64,000 nt of DNA from Staphylococcus marylandisciuri (GCF_025519785.1 NZ_JAOPKZ010000008.1:55392-119391), one strand, 5' to 3'. Positions 51,817 to 62,752 are shown, counted from the stretch's first letter. Numbers and translations: made by a program. The notes: a model not told the origin generated them from the letters alone.

Positions 51817-52626
51817 ATGATTGATCATTTAATAAATTTTTATAAAACACTGCCAAATCTATGGTCACAAGCAGTAGCTAGTCTAAAGAGACAATGGAAA
51901 TATATAGTAGCTTCCATTGCACTCGTTTTATTATTATTTGTCATTTTACTCATAGTACTCCAATTGACTGGTATAACTGAGATCGTTCAAGCCCGCTGGT
52001 ATTATCGTCTAACAGGGTTCTCTACATTTACTTTTGTTTTTTGTGGCATTTATTTAGCATTTAAAAACTTTAATCAAGACTACATTATTTTTAAGTCTTT
52101 TAAGATGTCGCCTTATTTTCAAATAATTCTAATTGCTGTGCTTTATAGTGTAATTCAATGGATTGTAAATACGATTATAATGTTTAGTACTTCGATAAAT
52201 ATTGATAATTCATCATTTGGCATATTATTCTACGCTCTGATGTCTATATTATTTATTGATGTTGTAGCTAGTATTTTAGGTTTGCTGTCTATTATTTCTA
52301 AAAATATAGAGAAGATATTTTATGTTATCATTGTATTAACATTTATACTATCACCTATTTTATATATACCTAATTCTAATGCTTCTATATGGACACACTT
52401 AATGATGTTAAATCCTGTGTGTTATTTAGTGAAAGGTTCTGCTGAAGCAAATGTAATAGGTTTAACGAGTGTTAGCAATATACCTTATCATATTTATTTT
52501 TTAAGCCTAGTAGCTGTAGGTTATGTCGTCGTATACGCGTTAAATCGTTTTGTTGCTCATCAAAAGTACAATATTGAAACAACCACTAAGGTCGATACTC
52601 GTAATAAAGCTAATGCTAACTCATAA
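51817..52626 (+). CDS. ABC-2 type permease, TagG-like
   Basis: 269 residues with about six membrane segments (for example 29-51, 67-84, 95-116, 131-153, 163-182, 223-243). Size and layout are those of TagG/ABC-2 polysaccharide permeases. The N terminus is a short cytoplasmic helix (LINFYKTLPNLWSQAVASLK). As partner of the degenerate TagH-like protein it may form an assembly that does not transport, or may use another ATPase. Its end is 29 bases from family A copy 14. Confidence 0.75.
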   Translation: MIDHLINFYKTLPNLWSQAVASLKRQWKYIVASIALVLLLFVILLIVLQLTGITEIVQARWYYRLTGFSTFTFVFCGIYLAFKNFNQDYIIFKSFKMSPYFQIILIAVLYSVIQWIVNTIIMFSTSINIDNSSFGILFYALMSILFIDVVASILGLLSIISKNIEKIFYVIIVLTFILSPILYIPNSNASIWTHLMMLNPVCYLVKGSAEANVIGLTSVSNIPYHIYFLSLVAVGYVVVYALNRFVAHQKYNIETTTKVDTRNKANANS

Positions 52627-52654
52627 AGCAGAACTGAATGCTCAAATTGTATTT

Positions 52655-52705
52655 GGGAGCGGGACAGAAATCTAATTTGAATAAAAAGATTTCTGTCCCG
52701 CTCCC
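52655..52705. repeat. Family A repeat, copy 14 (short palindrome)
   Basis: Perfect 19-base arms with loop AATTTGAATAAAA, the reverse complement of the loop in copies 11 and 13: the same hairpin in the other orientation. It lies between the convergent permease and yfhP genes. Confidence 0.92.
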
Positions 52706-52765
52706 CTTTAGAGTGAGTATTGCTTGACTGCGCTATGTTCACTTAGATGAACTACTGTTAATTTC

Positions 52766-53743
52766 TCAGTTGGCATATAATTTTTTTTGAAGTTTTTCTT
52801 CACTGAAGACCCAACCGATATAGGAATGGTCAATCTCTTTATCTTGAGTTAAGTTAGCAATGGCGACAAAAGAATAATGACCATTTTTCAAATAACGCAA
52901 GTCAATTAATCGAATTTCAGTAGCACCGTTAGCTTTCTCTGTTGCTTGCCAACGATAAATAGATGAAAAGTTGAGGAATGTTTTGATATTTTTATCATCC
53001 TTCACATACTGCATAAAATCAGAACTCGGTAACGTTTCCCTTTTAGTCTTATCACTAAAGACAATATTTCTACCATAACTACGACCTACATAATCGTAAT
53101 CGTCTGTCTGTATCGCTATGCGCCACTCCATAAATTTCATCGTAGGTGCGACGAAGACCTTTACAGGATTGTGCTCTTGCTGAATAGATCGTAAAGCTTG
53201 TTTCTTAATCATTGCTTGCATTCTAAAGCGAATTATATAATATATAAACAGAATACCTATAATTGGAAAGAACACAACAAATGGATGCAGTCCGATCAAC
53301 CACAGTACTATACCGAGACATAAAATGGTAAATATAATTGGATCGAAGGTATTAATCACACTTAACTGAATCCATTTATTAGTAATCGGCCTTAGTGCTT
53401 GTGTGCCATAAGAATTGAATATATCAACAAAGACGTGTAGAAACACCGCAAGTTGAGCCCATAGCCAAATATGTGTGACATCGACATGCTTAAAAATCAC
53501 GAAAATGAAGAGAGCAATAAGTATTGGCCACAGTATAGTAAAAGGGATAGAGTGGGTAATGCCTCTATGATTAGCGATATAAGTGGCATTATCTTTTAAC
53601 TTCATAACTGTATCACTATCAGGTATTAGCGATCCTACAATAAGAGTCGTTGCTGTCGCAGCAAACGATTCCGACATGGAAGGGTCTTGGGTTGCAATTG
53701 CAGTTAAACTTACTCCCATGGCAATATGAGTAGCAGTATCCAT
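52766..53743 (-). CDS. yfhP: YfhP/YdjM-type membrane-bound metal-dependent hydrolase
   Basis: 325 residues. N-terminal MDTATHIAMGVSLTAIATQD and the NHRGITHSIPF motif with conserved His and Asp, in a membrane domain with four to five segments (residues 30-185), then a soluble C-terminal part. DUF457/YdjM family. In Bacillus YfhP lies next to mutY (yfhQ), as here. Substrate unknown. A GTG at 53752 extends the frame, but ATG 53743 has a GAGTG site and matches the family start. Confidence 0.83.
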   Translation of the reverse strand: MDTATHIAMGVSLTAIATQDPSMSESFAATATTLIVGSLIPDSDTVMKLKDNATYIANHRGITHSIPFTILWPILIALFIFVIFKHVDVTHIWLWAQLAVFLHVFVDIFNSYGTQALRPITNKWIQLSVINTFDPIIFTILCLGIVLWLIGLHPFVVFFPIIGILFIYYIIRFRMQAMIKKQALRSIQQEHNPVKVFVAPTMKFMEWRIAIQTDDYDYVGRSYGRNIVFSDKTKRETLPSSDFMQYVKDDKNIKTFLNFSSIYRWQATEKANGATEIRLIDLRYLKNGHYSFVAIANLTQDKEIDHSYIGWVFSEEKLQKKLYAN

Positions 53744-53875
53744 ATGGTTCACTCATTTCGTTTATTAATTATAGATATATTATAAGCTATTCAATTCTAA
53801 TACGAAATAACTACGAATTCAAATTACGTAATACTATTCAACATAAAGGATAGATAGAAAGAGAGTAATTTATTT

Positions 53876-54931
53876 ATGTTACATCCGACTACATTTAAAA
53901 AAGATTTATTACACTGGTTCGAGGAGAATCAAAGGCAAATGCCTTGGAGAGAGACGACAAATCCATATTATATTTGGTTAAGTGAAGTGATGTTACAACA
54001 AACGCAAGTTAATACAGTAAGAGATTACTATCATAGATTTATAAAGCAGTTCCCAACTATTAAAGATTTAAGCCAAGCGAACGAGGATGAAGTCCTGAAG
54101 ATGTGGGAAGGATTAGGATATTACAGCCGCGCTCGCAACTTTCACACTGCAGTTAAGGAAGTCGAACATACTTATAATGGAATTGTACCGAGGGATCCAG
54201 AAAGGTTTGGAGCATTGAAAGGGGTAGGTCCATATACTCAAGCCGCTGTCATGAGTATAGCTTTCGACCTAGCTCTACCAACTGTTGATGGGAATGTGTT
54301 CAGAGTGTGGTCAAGATTAAATAGCGATTATCGTGATACTAAACTTCAATCTACTCGTCGAGCGTTCGAAGAAGAGTTGCAGCCTTTCGTTCGCTCTGAA
54401 GCAGGACAATTTAATCAAGCGATGATGGAATTAGGTGCAATGGTGTGTACTCCTAAAGCACCGTTATGTTTATTTTGTCCAGTGCAAGAACATTGTCAAG
54501 CTTTTTCAAAAGGGACTGTTATGGATTTACCGGTTAAACCTACTAAGGTAAAGAAGAAAATTAAAGAAATGCATGTTTACATAATTGAAAACGACGAAAA
54601 TGAAGTCTTAGTGGAACAACGTCAAGCAAAACTTTTAAACGGTATGTGGCAATTCCCTATGTTCGAAGCATCAAAAGATAATCCGCTGAAAAACATAGTA
54701 GACGTATTTGAGAATTTAGCTTTTGAATATTGTAAAAGTATTAAGCACCAATTTACGCACCTCACGTGGGACATTAAAGTATTTAAGTTGAAAGCACGAA
54801 TAGACAAAGCTCAAGTGAAGCTTACAAGTAATATGCGATGGATGGATGTCGACGAAAAAGAGTTATATAATTTCCCAGTTGTTATGACGAAGATATATGA
54901 ATCTTTAATTGACCGCAAATGGAGAGAGTGA
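53876..54931 (+). CDS. mutY: A/G-specific adenine DNA glycosylase
   Basis: Removes adenine opposite 8-oxoguanine. 351 residues. Catalytic Glu in WLSEVMLQQTQ, helix-hairpin-helix GALKGVGPYTQAAVMS, catalytic Asp in LPTVDGNVFRV, and an iron-sulfur site CTPKAPLCLFCPVQEHC with spacing C-x6-C-x2-C-x5-C. The C-terminal MutT-like domain (VEQRQAKLLNGMWQFPM) reads the oxidised base. ATG 53876, ribosome site GAAAGAGAG. Confidence 0.96.
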   Translation: MLHPTTFKKDLLHWFEENQRQMPWRETTNPYYIWLSEVMLQQTQVNTVRDYYHRFIKQFPTIKDLSQANEDEVLKMWEGLGYYSRARNFHTAVKEVEHTYNGIVPRDPERFGALKGVGPYTQAAVMSIAFDLALPTVDGNVFRVWSRLNSDYRDTKLQSTRRAFEEELQPFVRSEAGQFNQAMMELGAMVCTPKAPLCLFCPVQEHCQAFSKGTVMDLPVKPTKVKKKIKEMHVYIIENDENEVLVEQRQAKLLNGMWQFPMFEASKDNPLKNIVDVFENLAFEYCKSIKHQFTHLTWDIKVFKLKARIDKAQVKLTSNMRWMDVDEKELYNFPVVMTKIYESLIDRKWRE

Positions 54932-55540
<609 letters not shown>

Positions 55541-55702
55541 ATCGCACTGAGAGCAAAAAGATTAATCATTTGTAGACTAGTGTGTAAAATAGTGATTGTG
55601 GATTTAATTAAAAAACTTAGGATCGAGGTATGTCGAGGGTGAGGAAGGCTGTATTCAGACAGTTAACTCAGCCTCGTTCAATTTTAGAAAGTGGGGGGTA
55701 AA

Positions 55703-57439
55703 TTGATACGTAGATATTTGCAATTTGTTAAACCTTATAGGTGGCGAATCATCTCTACGATTATTATTGGTATTATCAAGTTTGGTATTCCTATGCTTAT
55801 ACCATTATTAATCAAATATGTCATCGATGGCGTCATCAATAATCATAGCTTAACTTCGCATGATAAATTTGTCAGGTTAGGTATAGCTTTAGGTATAGCT
55901 TTATTTATTTTTGTTGTTATTCGTCCACCTATTGAATATTTAAGACAATACCTAGCACAATGGACAAGTAATAAAATCTTATATGATATTCGAAAGAAAC
56001 TCTATCATCATCTACAAGCTCTCAGTGCACGATTTTATGCGAACAATCAAGCAGGTCAAATTATTTCGCGTGTTATCAATGATGTTGAACAGACGAAAGA
56101 TTTCATTCTAACTGGCTTAATGAATATTTGGCTAGATTGTGTAACTATCGTGATTGCTCTTTCTATTATGTTCGTACTTGATGTGAAGTTAACGCTTGCT
56201 GCCATATTTATTTTCCCTTTCTATATCCTTACAGTATATTTCTTCTTTGGTCGATTGAGAAGATTGACGCGTAAGAGATCTCAAGCTCTCGCTGAAGTAC
56301 AAGGTTTCTTACACGAAAGAGTTCAAGGTATGTCTGTAATAAAAAGCTTTGCCATTGAGGATAATGAAGCACAGAACTTTGATAGGTATAATAAGCACTT
56401 CTTACATCGTGCCTTTACCCACACGAGATGGAACGCCAACTCATTTGCAGCGATTAATACAGTTACAGATCTAGGGCCTTTAATCGTTATCGGTGTAGGT
56501 GCTTATTTAGCTATTAATGGCTCGATTACGGTTGGTACATTAGCTGCATTTGTCGGGTATTTAGAACAATTATTTGGACCCTTACGTCGCTTAGTATCGT
56601 CCTTCACGACACTAACTCAAAGCTTTGCTTCAATGGACCGTATATTTCAATTAATGGATGAGGACTACGATATTAAGAATAAAAAAGGTGCTCAACCGAT
56701 AGAAATTAAACACGGCCATATTAATATGGATCACGTTTACTTCAAGTATAACCAAGATGAGTCTATGATTCTCAAAGATATTAACTTAGATATTGAACAA
56801 GGTCAAACGGTGGCTTTCGTAGGTATGAGTGGTGGCGGTAAATCGACGTTGATTAATCTCATCCCACGCTTTTACGATACGTTGAAAGGTGAAATATCCA
56901 TAGATGGATATAATTTAAAAGAGTTTTTAACTGGTAGCTTACGGCATCAAATAGGACTAGTACAGCAAGATAATGTTCTTTTTTCTGATACCATTAAGGA
57001 AAATATATTGCTGGGTAAACCTGATGCTACTGATGAAGAAATAATCGATGCTGCCAAGAAAGCTAATGCACACGATTTTATAACACGTTTACCAGATGGG
57101 TACGATACTGAAGTTGGTGAACGAGGCGTAAAATTATCAGGTGGTCAGAAGCAACGCGTTTCTATCGCCCGCATTTTCTTAAATAATCCTCCTATTATTA
57201 TTCTAGACGAAGCAACGAGTGCGCTTGACTTAGAAAGTGAAGCTATAATCCAAGATGCTTTAAATGTTCTAAGCGAAAATCGCACGACTTTAATAGTAGC
57301 TCACCGTCTCTCTACGATTACTCACGCAGATAAGATCGTAGTCATGGAGGAAGGAGAAATTGTAGAAACAGGTACGCACCAAGAATTGCTAGAGAAAAAA
57401 GGAACTTATGAACATTTATTTAATATTCAAGATTTATAA
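55703..57439 (+). CDS. ABC multidrug exporter, Sav1866 type
   Basis: 578 residues, the same length as the structurally solved S. aureus Sav1866. Six membrane helices (residues 1-320) joined to one ATPase: Walker [11 protein letters not shown], signature [15 protein letters not shown], Walker [13 protein letters not shown], switch His in LIVAHRLST. It acts as a homodimer and expels hydrophobic drugs and lipid-like compounds. TTG start at 55703, 3 bases after GTGGGGGGT; the in-frame GTG at 55691 is part of that ribosome site. Confidence 0.95.
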   Translation: MIRRYLQFVKPYRWRIISTIIIGIIKFGIPMLIPLLIKYVIDGVINNHSLTSHDKFVRLGIALGIALFIFVVIRPPIEYLRQYLAQWTSNKILYDIRKKLYHHLQALSARFYANNQAGQIISRVINDVEQTKDFILTGLMNIWLDCVTIVIALSIMFVLDVKLTLAAIFIFPFYILTVYFFFGRLRRLTRKRSQALAEVQGFLHERVQGMSVIKSFAIEDNEAQNFDRYNKHFLHRAFTHTRWNANSFAAINTVTDLGPLIVIGVGAYLAINGSITVGTLAAFVGYLEQLFGPLRRLVSSFTTLTQSFASMDRIFQLMDEDYDIKNKKGAQPIEIKHGHINMDHVYFKYNQDESMILKDINLDIEQGQTVAFVGMSGGGKSTLINLIPRFYDTLKGEISIDGYNLKEFLTGSLRHQIGLVQQDNVLFSDTIKENILLGKPDATDEEIIDAAKKANAHDFITRLPDGYDTEVGERGVKLSGGQKQRVSIARIFLNNPPIIILDEATSALDLESEAIIQDALNVLSENRTTLIVAHRLSTITHADKIVVMEEGEIVETGTHQELLEKKGTYEHLFNIQDL

Positions 57440-57482
57440 AACTTTTTAACGATTTAAACTTTGTGAATTAATGGATAAAAAG

Positions 57483-57536
57483 AAACCTCCCAACGAAAGT
57501 TATGATAGAGCTGACTTTCAGTCGGGAGGTTTTACT
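57483..57536 (+). terminator. Terminator after the exporter gene
   Basis: AAACCTCCC (57483-57491) pairs with GGGAGGTTT (57524-57532), with an inner GAAAGT/ACTTTC stem, followed by TACTTT. Confidence 0.8.
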
Positions 57537-57687
57537 TTATTTCATAATTGGTTTGAAAGTAGTGATGTAGGGAAACTATTCTATTTCCTCTACATTCAGT
57601 ACACCTATGGTAAGCATCGATAAAGCTATGGCTTCGTGAATTTAGAATCTTGACGAGGCCGCGTCAAAAGCGTTTAGGATTTGAGCG

Positions 57688-57759
57688 AGGGGCCCCAACA
57701 CAGAGAAACTGGTAAACCAGTTTCAACAAGCACAGCGAGTTGGGGTGGGCCCCAACACA
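57688..57759. repeat. GC-rich palindromic block with two STAR motifs
   Basis: GGGGCCCCAACACAGAG, then AAACTGG/CCAGTTT and GCGAGTTGGGG. Exact STAR 14-mers on the minus strand at 57689-57702 and 57746-57759, 57 bases apart. The second unit breaks off and is joined to the TGGGATATAATG block. Confidence 0.8.
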
Positions 57760-57840
57760 AAGAAACTGGGATATAATGATCTTTGACTAGAGAGAAAGAG
57801 GCTGGGACATAATGTAATGTCTCAGCCTTTTTAGCATCTT

Positions 57841-57958
57841 GGCAGTAGATGGCTGATTTGAAAATGCGCTTGTATCAAGCTTTTTTCAATTCTAGTCATC
57901 CTTGCCGGGGCGGGACTACGAAATCTTTTTGTTCAAATTAGATTTCTGTCCCGCTCCC
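57841..57958 (-). repeat. Family A repeat, copy 15 (long form, inverted)
   Basis: Complete inverted copy. TAGATGGCTGATTTG pairs with TCTAGTCATC with one mismatch. The loop of hairpin 1 reads TTTTTGTTCAAATT. Confidence 0.9.
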
Positions 57959-57969
57959 TTCAACATCTC

Positions 57970-58086
57970 GGCAGTAGATGACTGATTTAAAAACGCGCTT
58001 GTATCAAGCTTTTTTCAATTCTAGCCATCCTTGCCGGGGCGGGACTACGAAATCATTTTATTCAAATTAGATTTCTGTCCCGCTCC
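57970..58086 (-). repeat. Family A repeat, copy 16 (long form, inverted)
   Basis: Tandem with copy 15. TCTAGCCATC opposite GATGACTGA gives a changed pair, and AAAAACGCGC is a variant of AAAATGCGC. Two neighbouring copies with different changes suggest an old duplication. Confidence 0.9.
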
Positions 58087-58096
58087 TAAGAAGAAA

Positions 58097-58135
58097 CACT
58101 CAGATGAAATGAATTAAATCATCTGAGTGCTATTT
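58097..58135. terminator. Terminator at the convergent junction
   Basis: CACTCAGATGA (58097-58107) pairs with TCATCTGAGTG (58119-58129), then CTATTTTTTC on the plus strand. The minus strand has TTTCTTCTT after the stem, so it may serve the ArAE gene too. Confidence 0.8.
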
Positions 58136-58203
58136 TTTCTGGGATTTTTATCTCAACCTCTTACAAGCTAGAATAATCGTAGTGTTAATTAATATTTCGT
58201 CAA

Positions 58204-59298
58204 TTATAAATCAAAGTCGTCTTCAATGATATCGATCTCATTATCACTTCTATGATATGAAAAGAAGCTTATTCTTAAGCGATCTAAGTGTTCGAGTGTG
58301 TAACGGTATTCTTCAATAGAGGATATAATTTGCATGATATTAGCATACGAATATTCTAACTGATGAGGATTTTTATTAATTTCTGTAAAGAACGCATCTA
58401 TAAGATTTTTCTTTTGTGGATTTTCGATTTGACTATCTAATTGACTTGCATCGTAGCGAGCTTTTTTAGATAGACTAATGAATATTTGTTCATGATTAGT
58501 GATTAAGGCGTCGAGCTCAAGCTTAATTTGTAATAAAAGCTCATTGTTCAAATTATGCAAGTCATTTTGATATCGGTTCATTCTTTTTAAAACTTCATAA
58601 GCTTTTCGGGTGCTGCGAACAACTTCTTTAAATAGAATTTTTTTACGGTTTTGCGAGTAGGCATGTTTTCTAGTCAAGGGTCGTTCTTCCTCATAATACG
58701 AATACGTTGTTTCAAGTTTAGTTAAACGGTCACTAATTAAGCTGCGATCTTCTTTAATATTGTGATATTCTGAAGTGTCATTAAGTACGAGTCTAAACCA
58801 AACAAAGATATCTGAAGTTAAATTCAGAGCATTATAATAAATTTTAGATTCGAATTTAGGGGGTAAGAAGATTAAATTCACCAATGAGGAACTCATAACC
58901 CCAATCATTACTAGTACAAAGCGATAGAAAGCGGAAACGTAGAATGCACCACTTTGTTGACCCATAATTATTAAAGCAGTCACGCTTGCTAGCGTTGCTA
59001 CATGAGCTAGTTTAAAACGAAACAGAATAGCAATGAGCAGTATGACAGTAACACCCATTATAATGATGTGTTGGCCAAACATAAATACCATCGCCACAGC
59101 TAACGTTGCACCGATAACGTTACCAATTGCTTGATCAGCGATAGTTTTAATAGAGCGAAACACACTAGGTTGCATTGCGACGACAGCGCTGACACCGGCG
59201 ATCGCTTTAATACCGGCATCTTTGGGTAAGAAAGAAGCGATAAGTAAAGCAAGCATAATCGCGATGCCAGTTTTTATAATCCTTGCGCCTAACTTCAA
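58204..59298 (-). CDS. Aromatic acid exporter (ArAE/FUSC, DUF939) family membrane protein, second copy
   Basis: 364 residues. About five membrane segments up to residue 150 (MKLGARIIKTGIAIMLALLI; AIGNVIGATLAVAMVFMFG), then a helical cytoplasmic domain with many charged residues (160-364). Same family as the gene at 34073 and similarly opens with a TGLA/TGIA membrane helix, so they are paralogues of old origin. Substrate unknown. Minus-strand start at 59298; downstream of gsaB with a 67-base gap, so they may be co-transcribed. Confidence 0.8.
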   Translation of the reverse strand: MKLGARIIKTGIAIMLALLIASFLPKDAGIKAIAGVSAVVAMQPSVFRSIKTIADQAIGNVIGATLAVAMVFMFGQHIIIMGVTVILLIAILFRFKLAHVATLASVTALIIMGQQSGAFYVSAFYRFVLVMIGVMSSSLVNLIFLPPKFESKIYYNALNLTSDIFVWFRLVLNDTSEYHNIKEDRSLISDRLTKLETTYSYYEEERPLTRKHAYSQNRKKILFKEVVRSTRKAYEVLKRMNRYQNDLHNLNNELLLQIKLELDALITNHEQIFISLSKKARYDASQLDSQIENPQKKNLIDAFFTEINKNPHQLEYSYANIMQIISSIEEYRYTLEHLDRLRISFFSYHRSDNEIDIIEDDFDL

Positions 59299-59365
59299 TC
59301 AAATCGCTCCTTTACTTCGTAGTGTATAATAGCATTCATAATAGAATTATAACGCTAACGAGTAA

Positions 59366-60655
59366 TTATTTCATCTGACTAAAGGCGTAGTCGGCTGCTT
59401 GAAGTGTTTGATCAATTTCATAATCAGTGTGTTCAGTTGTTAGGAACCATGCTTCGAATTTCGATGGAGCTAAATTAATACCTTGTCTTAGCATGAGATT
59501 GAAAAATTGAGAGAATGCTTCGCCATCAGAATTTTCAGCTTGCTCATAGTTAGTCACTTTTTCATCAGTAAAGTAAAGTGTTAAAGCACCGTAAACTCTA
59601 TTAACTGTAGCCGTGATCTGATGTTTATTAATCAGCTCGTTTAGACCATCTTCTAAACGTTTACCTAATCGTGCTAACTCTTCGTAAATACCATCTTGTT
59701 CAAGCACTTCAAGAAGGGCTATACCTGCTTTCATGGATAGGGGATTACCAGCCATAGTTCCAGCTTGATATGCAGGACCTAAAGGCGCAACATGCTCCAT
59801 GATATCTTGACGACCACCGTAGCCGCCTATTGGAAGCCCTCCACCTACTATCTTACCGAATGCAGTAAGGTCGGGGTAAACTTGGTACAGGTCTTGAGCT
59901 GCTCCATAGTGAAAGCGGAATGCTGTTATGACTTCGTCGTAGATGACCAAGCTACCATTTTCGTGTGTGATACGGTTGATTTCTTCAAGAAATCCAGGTT
60001 TAGGTTCTACCATTCCAAAGTTGCCTACGATAGGTTCAACTAACACTGCAGCTACATCGTCTCCCCAGTAGTCAATCGCTTCTTTATAAGCTTCAATATC
60101 ATTATAAGGAACAGTAATAACTTCTTTAGCTACACTTTGTGGGACACCTGCTGAATCTGGAGAGCCTAGTTGTGAAGGTCCGCTACCTGCTGCAACCAGA
60201 ACTTGATCAAAATGACCGTGATATTGACCGGCAAATTTAATGATTTTATTACGATTTGTATATGCACGAGCAACTCTTGTAGTTGTCATCACTGCTTCTG
60301 TACCTGAATTCACAAATCTGATCTTTTCTAGAGAGGGGATAGCATCTCTAAGTTTTTTAGCAAAATCAATTTCAAGTTCAGTCGGAGTACCATACAGTAC
60401 TCCTTTAGCAGCTTGTTCCTGAATCGCTTGAGTTATGTGTGGGTGTGCTTGTCCAGTAATGATGGGTCCATATGCTTGCAGATAGTCGATGAACTTGTTC
60501 CCATCCACATCATAAAGATAGGCACCTTTACCTTCTTTCATTACTATAGGTGCTCCACCACCAACTGCTTTGAATGAGCGAGAAGGGGAGTTAACCCCAC
60601 CTAATATATATTCGTTAGAGAATTCTTGAAGTCTTTCACTTTCATTAAAATTCAT
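59366..60655 (-). CDS. gsaB: Glutamate-1-semialdehyde 2,1-aminomutase (second type)
   Basis: PLP enzyme that makes 5-aminolevulinate for heme synthesis. 429 residues. PLP-binding Lys268 in [32 protein letters not shown] (phosphate side) and [11 protein letters not shown] (Asp for the pyridine N). Separate from the hemAXCDBL operon, hence the second-copy name in staphylococci. The frame opens at TTG 60664; ATG 60655 with GAGGTTG before it is used, and it gives the S. aureus length. Confidence 0.93.
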   Translation of the reverse strand: MNFNESERLQEFSNEYILGGVNSPSRSFKAVGGGAPIVMKEGKGAYLYDVDGNKFIDYLQAYGPIITGQAHPHITQAIQEQAAKGVLYGTPTELEIDFAKKLRDAIPSLEKIRFVNSGTEAVMTTTRVARAYTNRNKIIKFAGQYHGHFDQVLVAAGSGPSQLGSPDSAGVPQSVAKEVITVPYNDIEAYKEAIDYWGDDVAAVLVEPIVGNFGMVEPKPGFLEEINRITHENGSLVIYDEVITAFRFHYGAAQDLYQVYPDLTAFGKIVGGGLPIGGYGGRQDIMEHVAPLGPAYQAGTMAGNPLSMKAGIALLEVLEQDGIYEELARLGKRLEDGLNELINKHQITATVNRVYGALTLYFTDEKVTNYEQAENSDGEAFSQFFNLMLRQGINLAPSKFEAWFLTTEHTDYEIDQTLQAADYAFSQMK

Positions 60656-60735
60656 GTGTATCAACCTCTTTTAATTTAATATTTACTTCTGTTATCGTAT
60701 CATAATTATAACAATAATCAGAAGTGGGTGAGGAT

Positions 60736-61191
60736 ATGTTAAATAAAGGAGATCAGTTTCCGGACTTTGCATTAGAAAACCAGAGTGGCGAGGTTATTAC
60801 GAAAGAGAGTTTAAAAGGAAGCAAAGCGATATTATATTTTTATCCGAGAGATAATACACCAACATGTACTACAGAAGCTTGTGATTTCAGAGACAATATT
60901 AAGATGTTTGATGATTTAGATATTAAAGTCTTTGGCATCAGTGCCGATAGTAAGAGAAAACATCAAAACTTTATAAATAAGCATGACTTGAATTTTGACT
61001 TATTAGTTGATGAAGACTATAAGCTTTCAGACGAGGTTGGAGTTTATCAAGTGAAGAAAAATTTTGGTAAAACGTCTAAAGGTATAGTCCGTACTACCTT
61101 TGTCATCGATGAAAGTGGAACGATTATTGATGTTATTGAAAAAGTCAAAGTTAAGACTCAGATGGACGAAATCAAGGATATATTAGGGTGA
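60736..61191 (+). CDS. bcp: Thioredoxin-dependent thiol peroxidase (BCP/PrxQ type)
   Basis: 151 residues. Peroxidatic Cys44 in DNTPTCTTEACDFRD with a second Cys49 five residues on, the atypical two-Cys pattern. It reduces hydroperoxides. GTG 60724 is in frame, but ATG 60736 matches homologues (MLNKGDQFPDF) and follows GGTGAGG. It is divergent from gsaB and is followed 6 bases later by the dehydrogenase gene. Confidence 0.93.
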   Translation: MLNKGDQFPDFALENQSGEVITKESLKGSKAILYFYPRDNTPTCTTEACDFRDNIKMFDDLDIKVFGISADSKRKHQNFINKHDLNFDLLVDEDYKLSDEVGVYQVKKNFGKTSKGIVRTTFVIDESGTIIDVIEKVKVKTQMDEIKDILG

Positions 61192-61197
61192 AGAGTT

Positions 61198-62148
61198 ATG
61201 AAAGTTATTAGTATGAAAAGATTGAGAGATAATGAAGCGCGCTTAATTGATGATTTTCCTGATTTAGATTTTCAATTTAAAAAAGGTATTAATGAAATTA
61301 CTGACGAGGAAGCGGCAAACGTCGACATACTAATTGGATATGACGGAAAGTTAGATGCAGAATTTTTAAAGAAATGTCCTAGGTTACGATGGATAGCTTG
61401 GTATGCCACGGGAGTGAATAATTTACCACTCGATTATATTCAACGAAATAATATTAAATTAACCAATGCTAAAGGTGTGCATGCTAAACAAATGTCTGAG
61501 TTTATCCTGGCATTTATATTAGATGATTATAAGAAAATGAAACAGTCATTTATCAATCAACAAAAGCACATTTACGATTCTAAATTAACTGGCAGACGAG
61601 TTGCGGGTGAAACAGCTTTATTTCTAGGAACAGGACAAATTGCGCAAAAGACTGCTAGACTATTAGAGGTAATGGGTCTAAAGCTTATTGGTGTCAATAC
61701 TACAGGCCATAAAGTTCAGTTCTTCGATGAAACATATAGTATAGAAGAGCTTGATAAAGCTTTGCCTAAAGCAGATATTATCGTTAACTCTTTGCCAGAG
61801 ACAGAACAAACATATCATTTACTAGAGGAAAAGCATTTTAAACTTATGAAAGAGACATGCTTATTCATTAACGTTGGGCGAGGTACAATAGTGAATGAAA
61901 CTACATTAATTGAAGCGCTTGAGAACGGCTCAATCAGACATGCCACGCTAGATGTATTTGAGAATGAACCTCTGCCAGATGACCATCCATTCTATGATAT
62001 GGAAAACGTATCATTAACTGCTCATATTACCGGGAATGGACTGGAGAATTATACTGAAGGTACGGATATATTTGAAAAAAATCTAAATCATTTTCTCAAT
62101 AAAGGAGAACTAATTGAGAATGAAATTGATCCAATGAAGGGTTATTAA
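61198..62148 (+). CDS. D-isomer-specific 2-hydroxyacid dehydrogenase family protein
   Basis: 316 residues. NAD-binding loop FLGTGQIAQKTARLLEVMG (about residues 142-160), catalytic Arg in NVGRGTIVNE, Glu in DVFENEPLPDDHPFYD and His in TAHITGNG. Substrate not readable; the family includes phosphoglycerate and glyoxylate/hydroxypyruvate reductases. Co-transcribed with bcp, 6-base gap. ATG 61198 with GGGTGAAG. Confidence 0.87.
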   Translation: MKVISMKRLRDNEARLIDDFPDLDFQFKKGINEITDEEAANVDILIGYDGKLDAEFLKKCPRLRWIAWYATGVNNLPLDYIQRNNIKLTNAKGVHAKQMSEFILAFILDDYKKMKQSFINQQKHIYDSKLTGRRVAGETALFLGTGQIAQKTARLLEVMGLKLIGVNTTGHKVQFFDETYSIEELDKALPKADIIVNSLPETEQTYHLLEEKHFKLMKETCLFINVGRGTIVNETTLIEALENGSIRHATLDVFENEPLPDDHPFYDMENVSLTAHITGNGLENYTEGTDIFEKNLNHFLNKGELIENEIDPMKGY

Positions 62149-62168
62149 ACCAATTCTATGTTAATGTA

Positions 62169-62198
62169 TTGACACTTATAGACTGTAAAAGTTATATT
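62169..62198 (+). promoter_or_regulatory. perR promoter
   Basis: TTGACA (62169-62174) and TATATT (62193-62198) with an 18-base spacer. The PerR-like box follows directly. Confidence 0.7.
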
Positions 62199-62207
62199 AA
62201 TATTAAG

Positions 62208-62222
62208 TAATAATCATTATTA
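62208..62222. promoter_or_regulatory. PerR-like box in the perR promoter
   Basis: TAATAATCATTATTA matches TTATAAT-N-ATTATAA at all but two positions, and the two changes are symmetric, so the dyad is kept. Its position near the transcription start fits autorepression. Confidence 0.7.
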
Positions 62223-62243
62223 AATAGAAAGACGGTGAACTTA

Positions 62244-62696
62244 ATGAGTGCGGACATGGAAACAGTTGAACATCAATTAGAAGACTCAATTGCTTCTTTG
62301 AGAAATTCTGGTATTAGAATAACTCCTCAAAGACAGGCAATCTTAAAGTATATGATTTCATCTGAATCTCATCCAACAGCAGATGAAATATATCAAGCAC
62401 TTTCACCTGATTTTCCAAATATTAGTGTAGCTACAATCTATAATAACTTGCGTGTCTTTAAAGATATAGGAATTGTTAAAGAACTAACTTATGGTGATGC
62501 TTCAAGCCGTTTTGATTTCAATACGCACAATCACTATCACGTTATATGTGAAAAATGTGGTAAGATCGTTGATTTTCATTATCCTCTATTGAATGAAGTT
62601 GAACAACTTGCTCAACATGTGACTGACTTTGATGTCACACATCATCGTATGGAAATTTATGGTTTATGTAAAACATGTAAAGAACAAGAAAGTTAA
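62244..62696 (+). CDS. perR: Peroxide-responsive repressor PerR (Fur family)
   Basis: 150 residues. DNA-binding helices [15 protein letters not shown] and [16 protein letters not shown]; metal-site His residues in [17 protein letters not shown] and [13 protein letters not shown], plus the two CxxC zinc pairs (CEKC, CKTC). With Fe bound it senses H2O2 by histidine oxidation. It should control ftnA in this window and itself. Start at ATG 62244 instead of GTG 62235. Confidence 0.96.
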   Translation: MSADMETVEHQLEDSIASLRNSGIRITPQRQAILKYMISSESHPTADEIYQALSPDFPNISVATIYNNLRVFKDIGIVKELTYGDASSRFDFNTHNHYHVICEKCGKIVDFHYPLLNEVEQLAQHVTDFDVTHHRMEIYGLCKTCKEQES

Positions 62697-62711
62697 AAAC
62701 GTTGACTAGAT

Positions 62712-62752
62712 TTTGGGCTGGTGGGTAACTTGAGTTGCCTGCCAGTTCAATT
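62712..62752 (+). terminator. Terminator after perR
   Basis: GGCTGGTGGGTAAC pairs with GTTGCCTGCCAGTT over 14 positions, five of them G-U, then CAATTTATT. Confidence 0.6.

Larger units (their letters stand above)
57537..58203. other. Repeat-rich gap at a convergent junction
   Basis: Contains a family B fragment (57655-57687), a STAR block (57688-57759), a TGGGACATAA block (57778-57832), family A copies 15 and 16, and a terminator (58097-58135). No gene. Confidence 0.78.
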
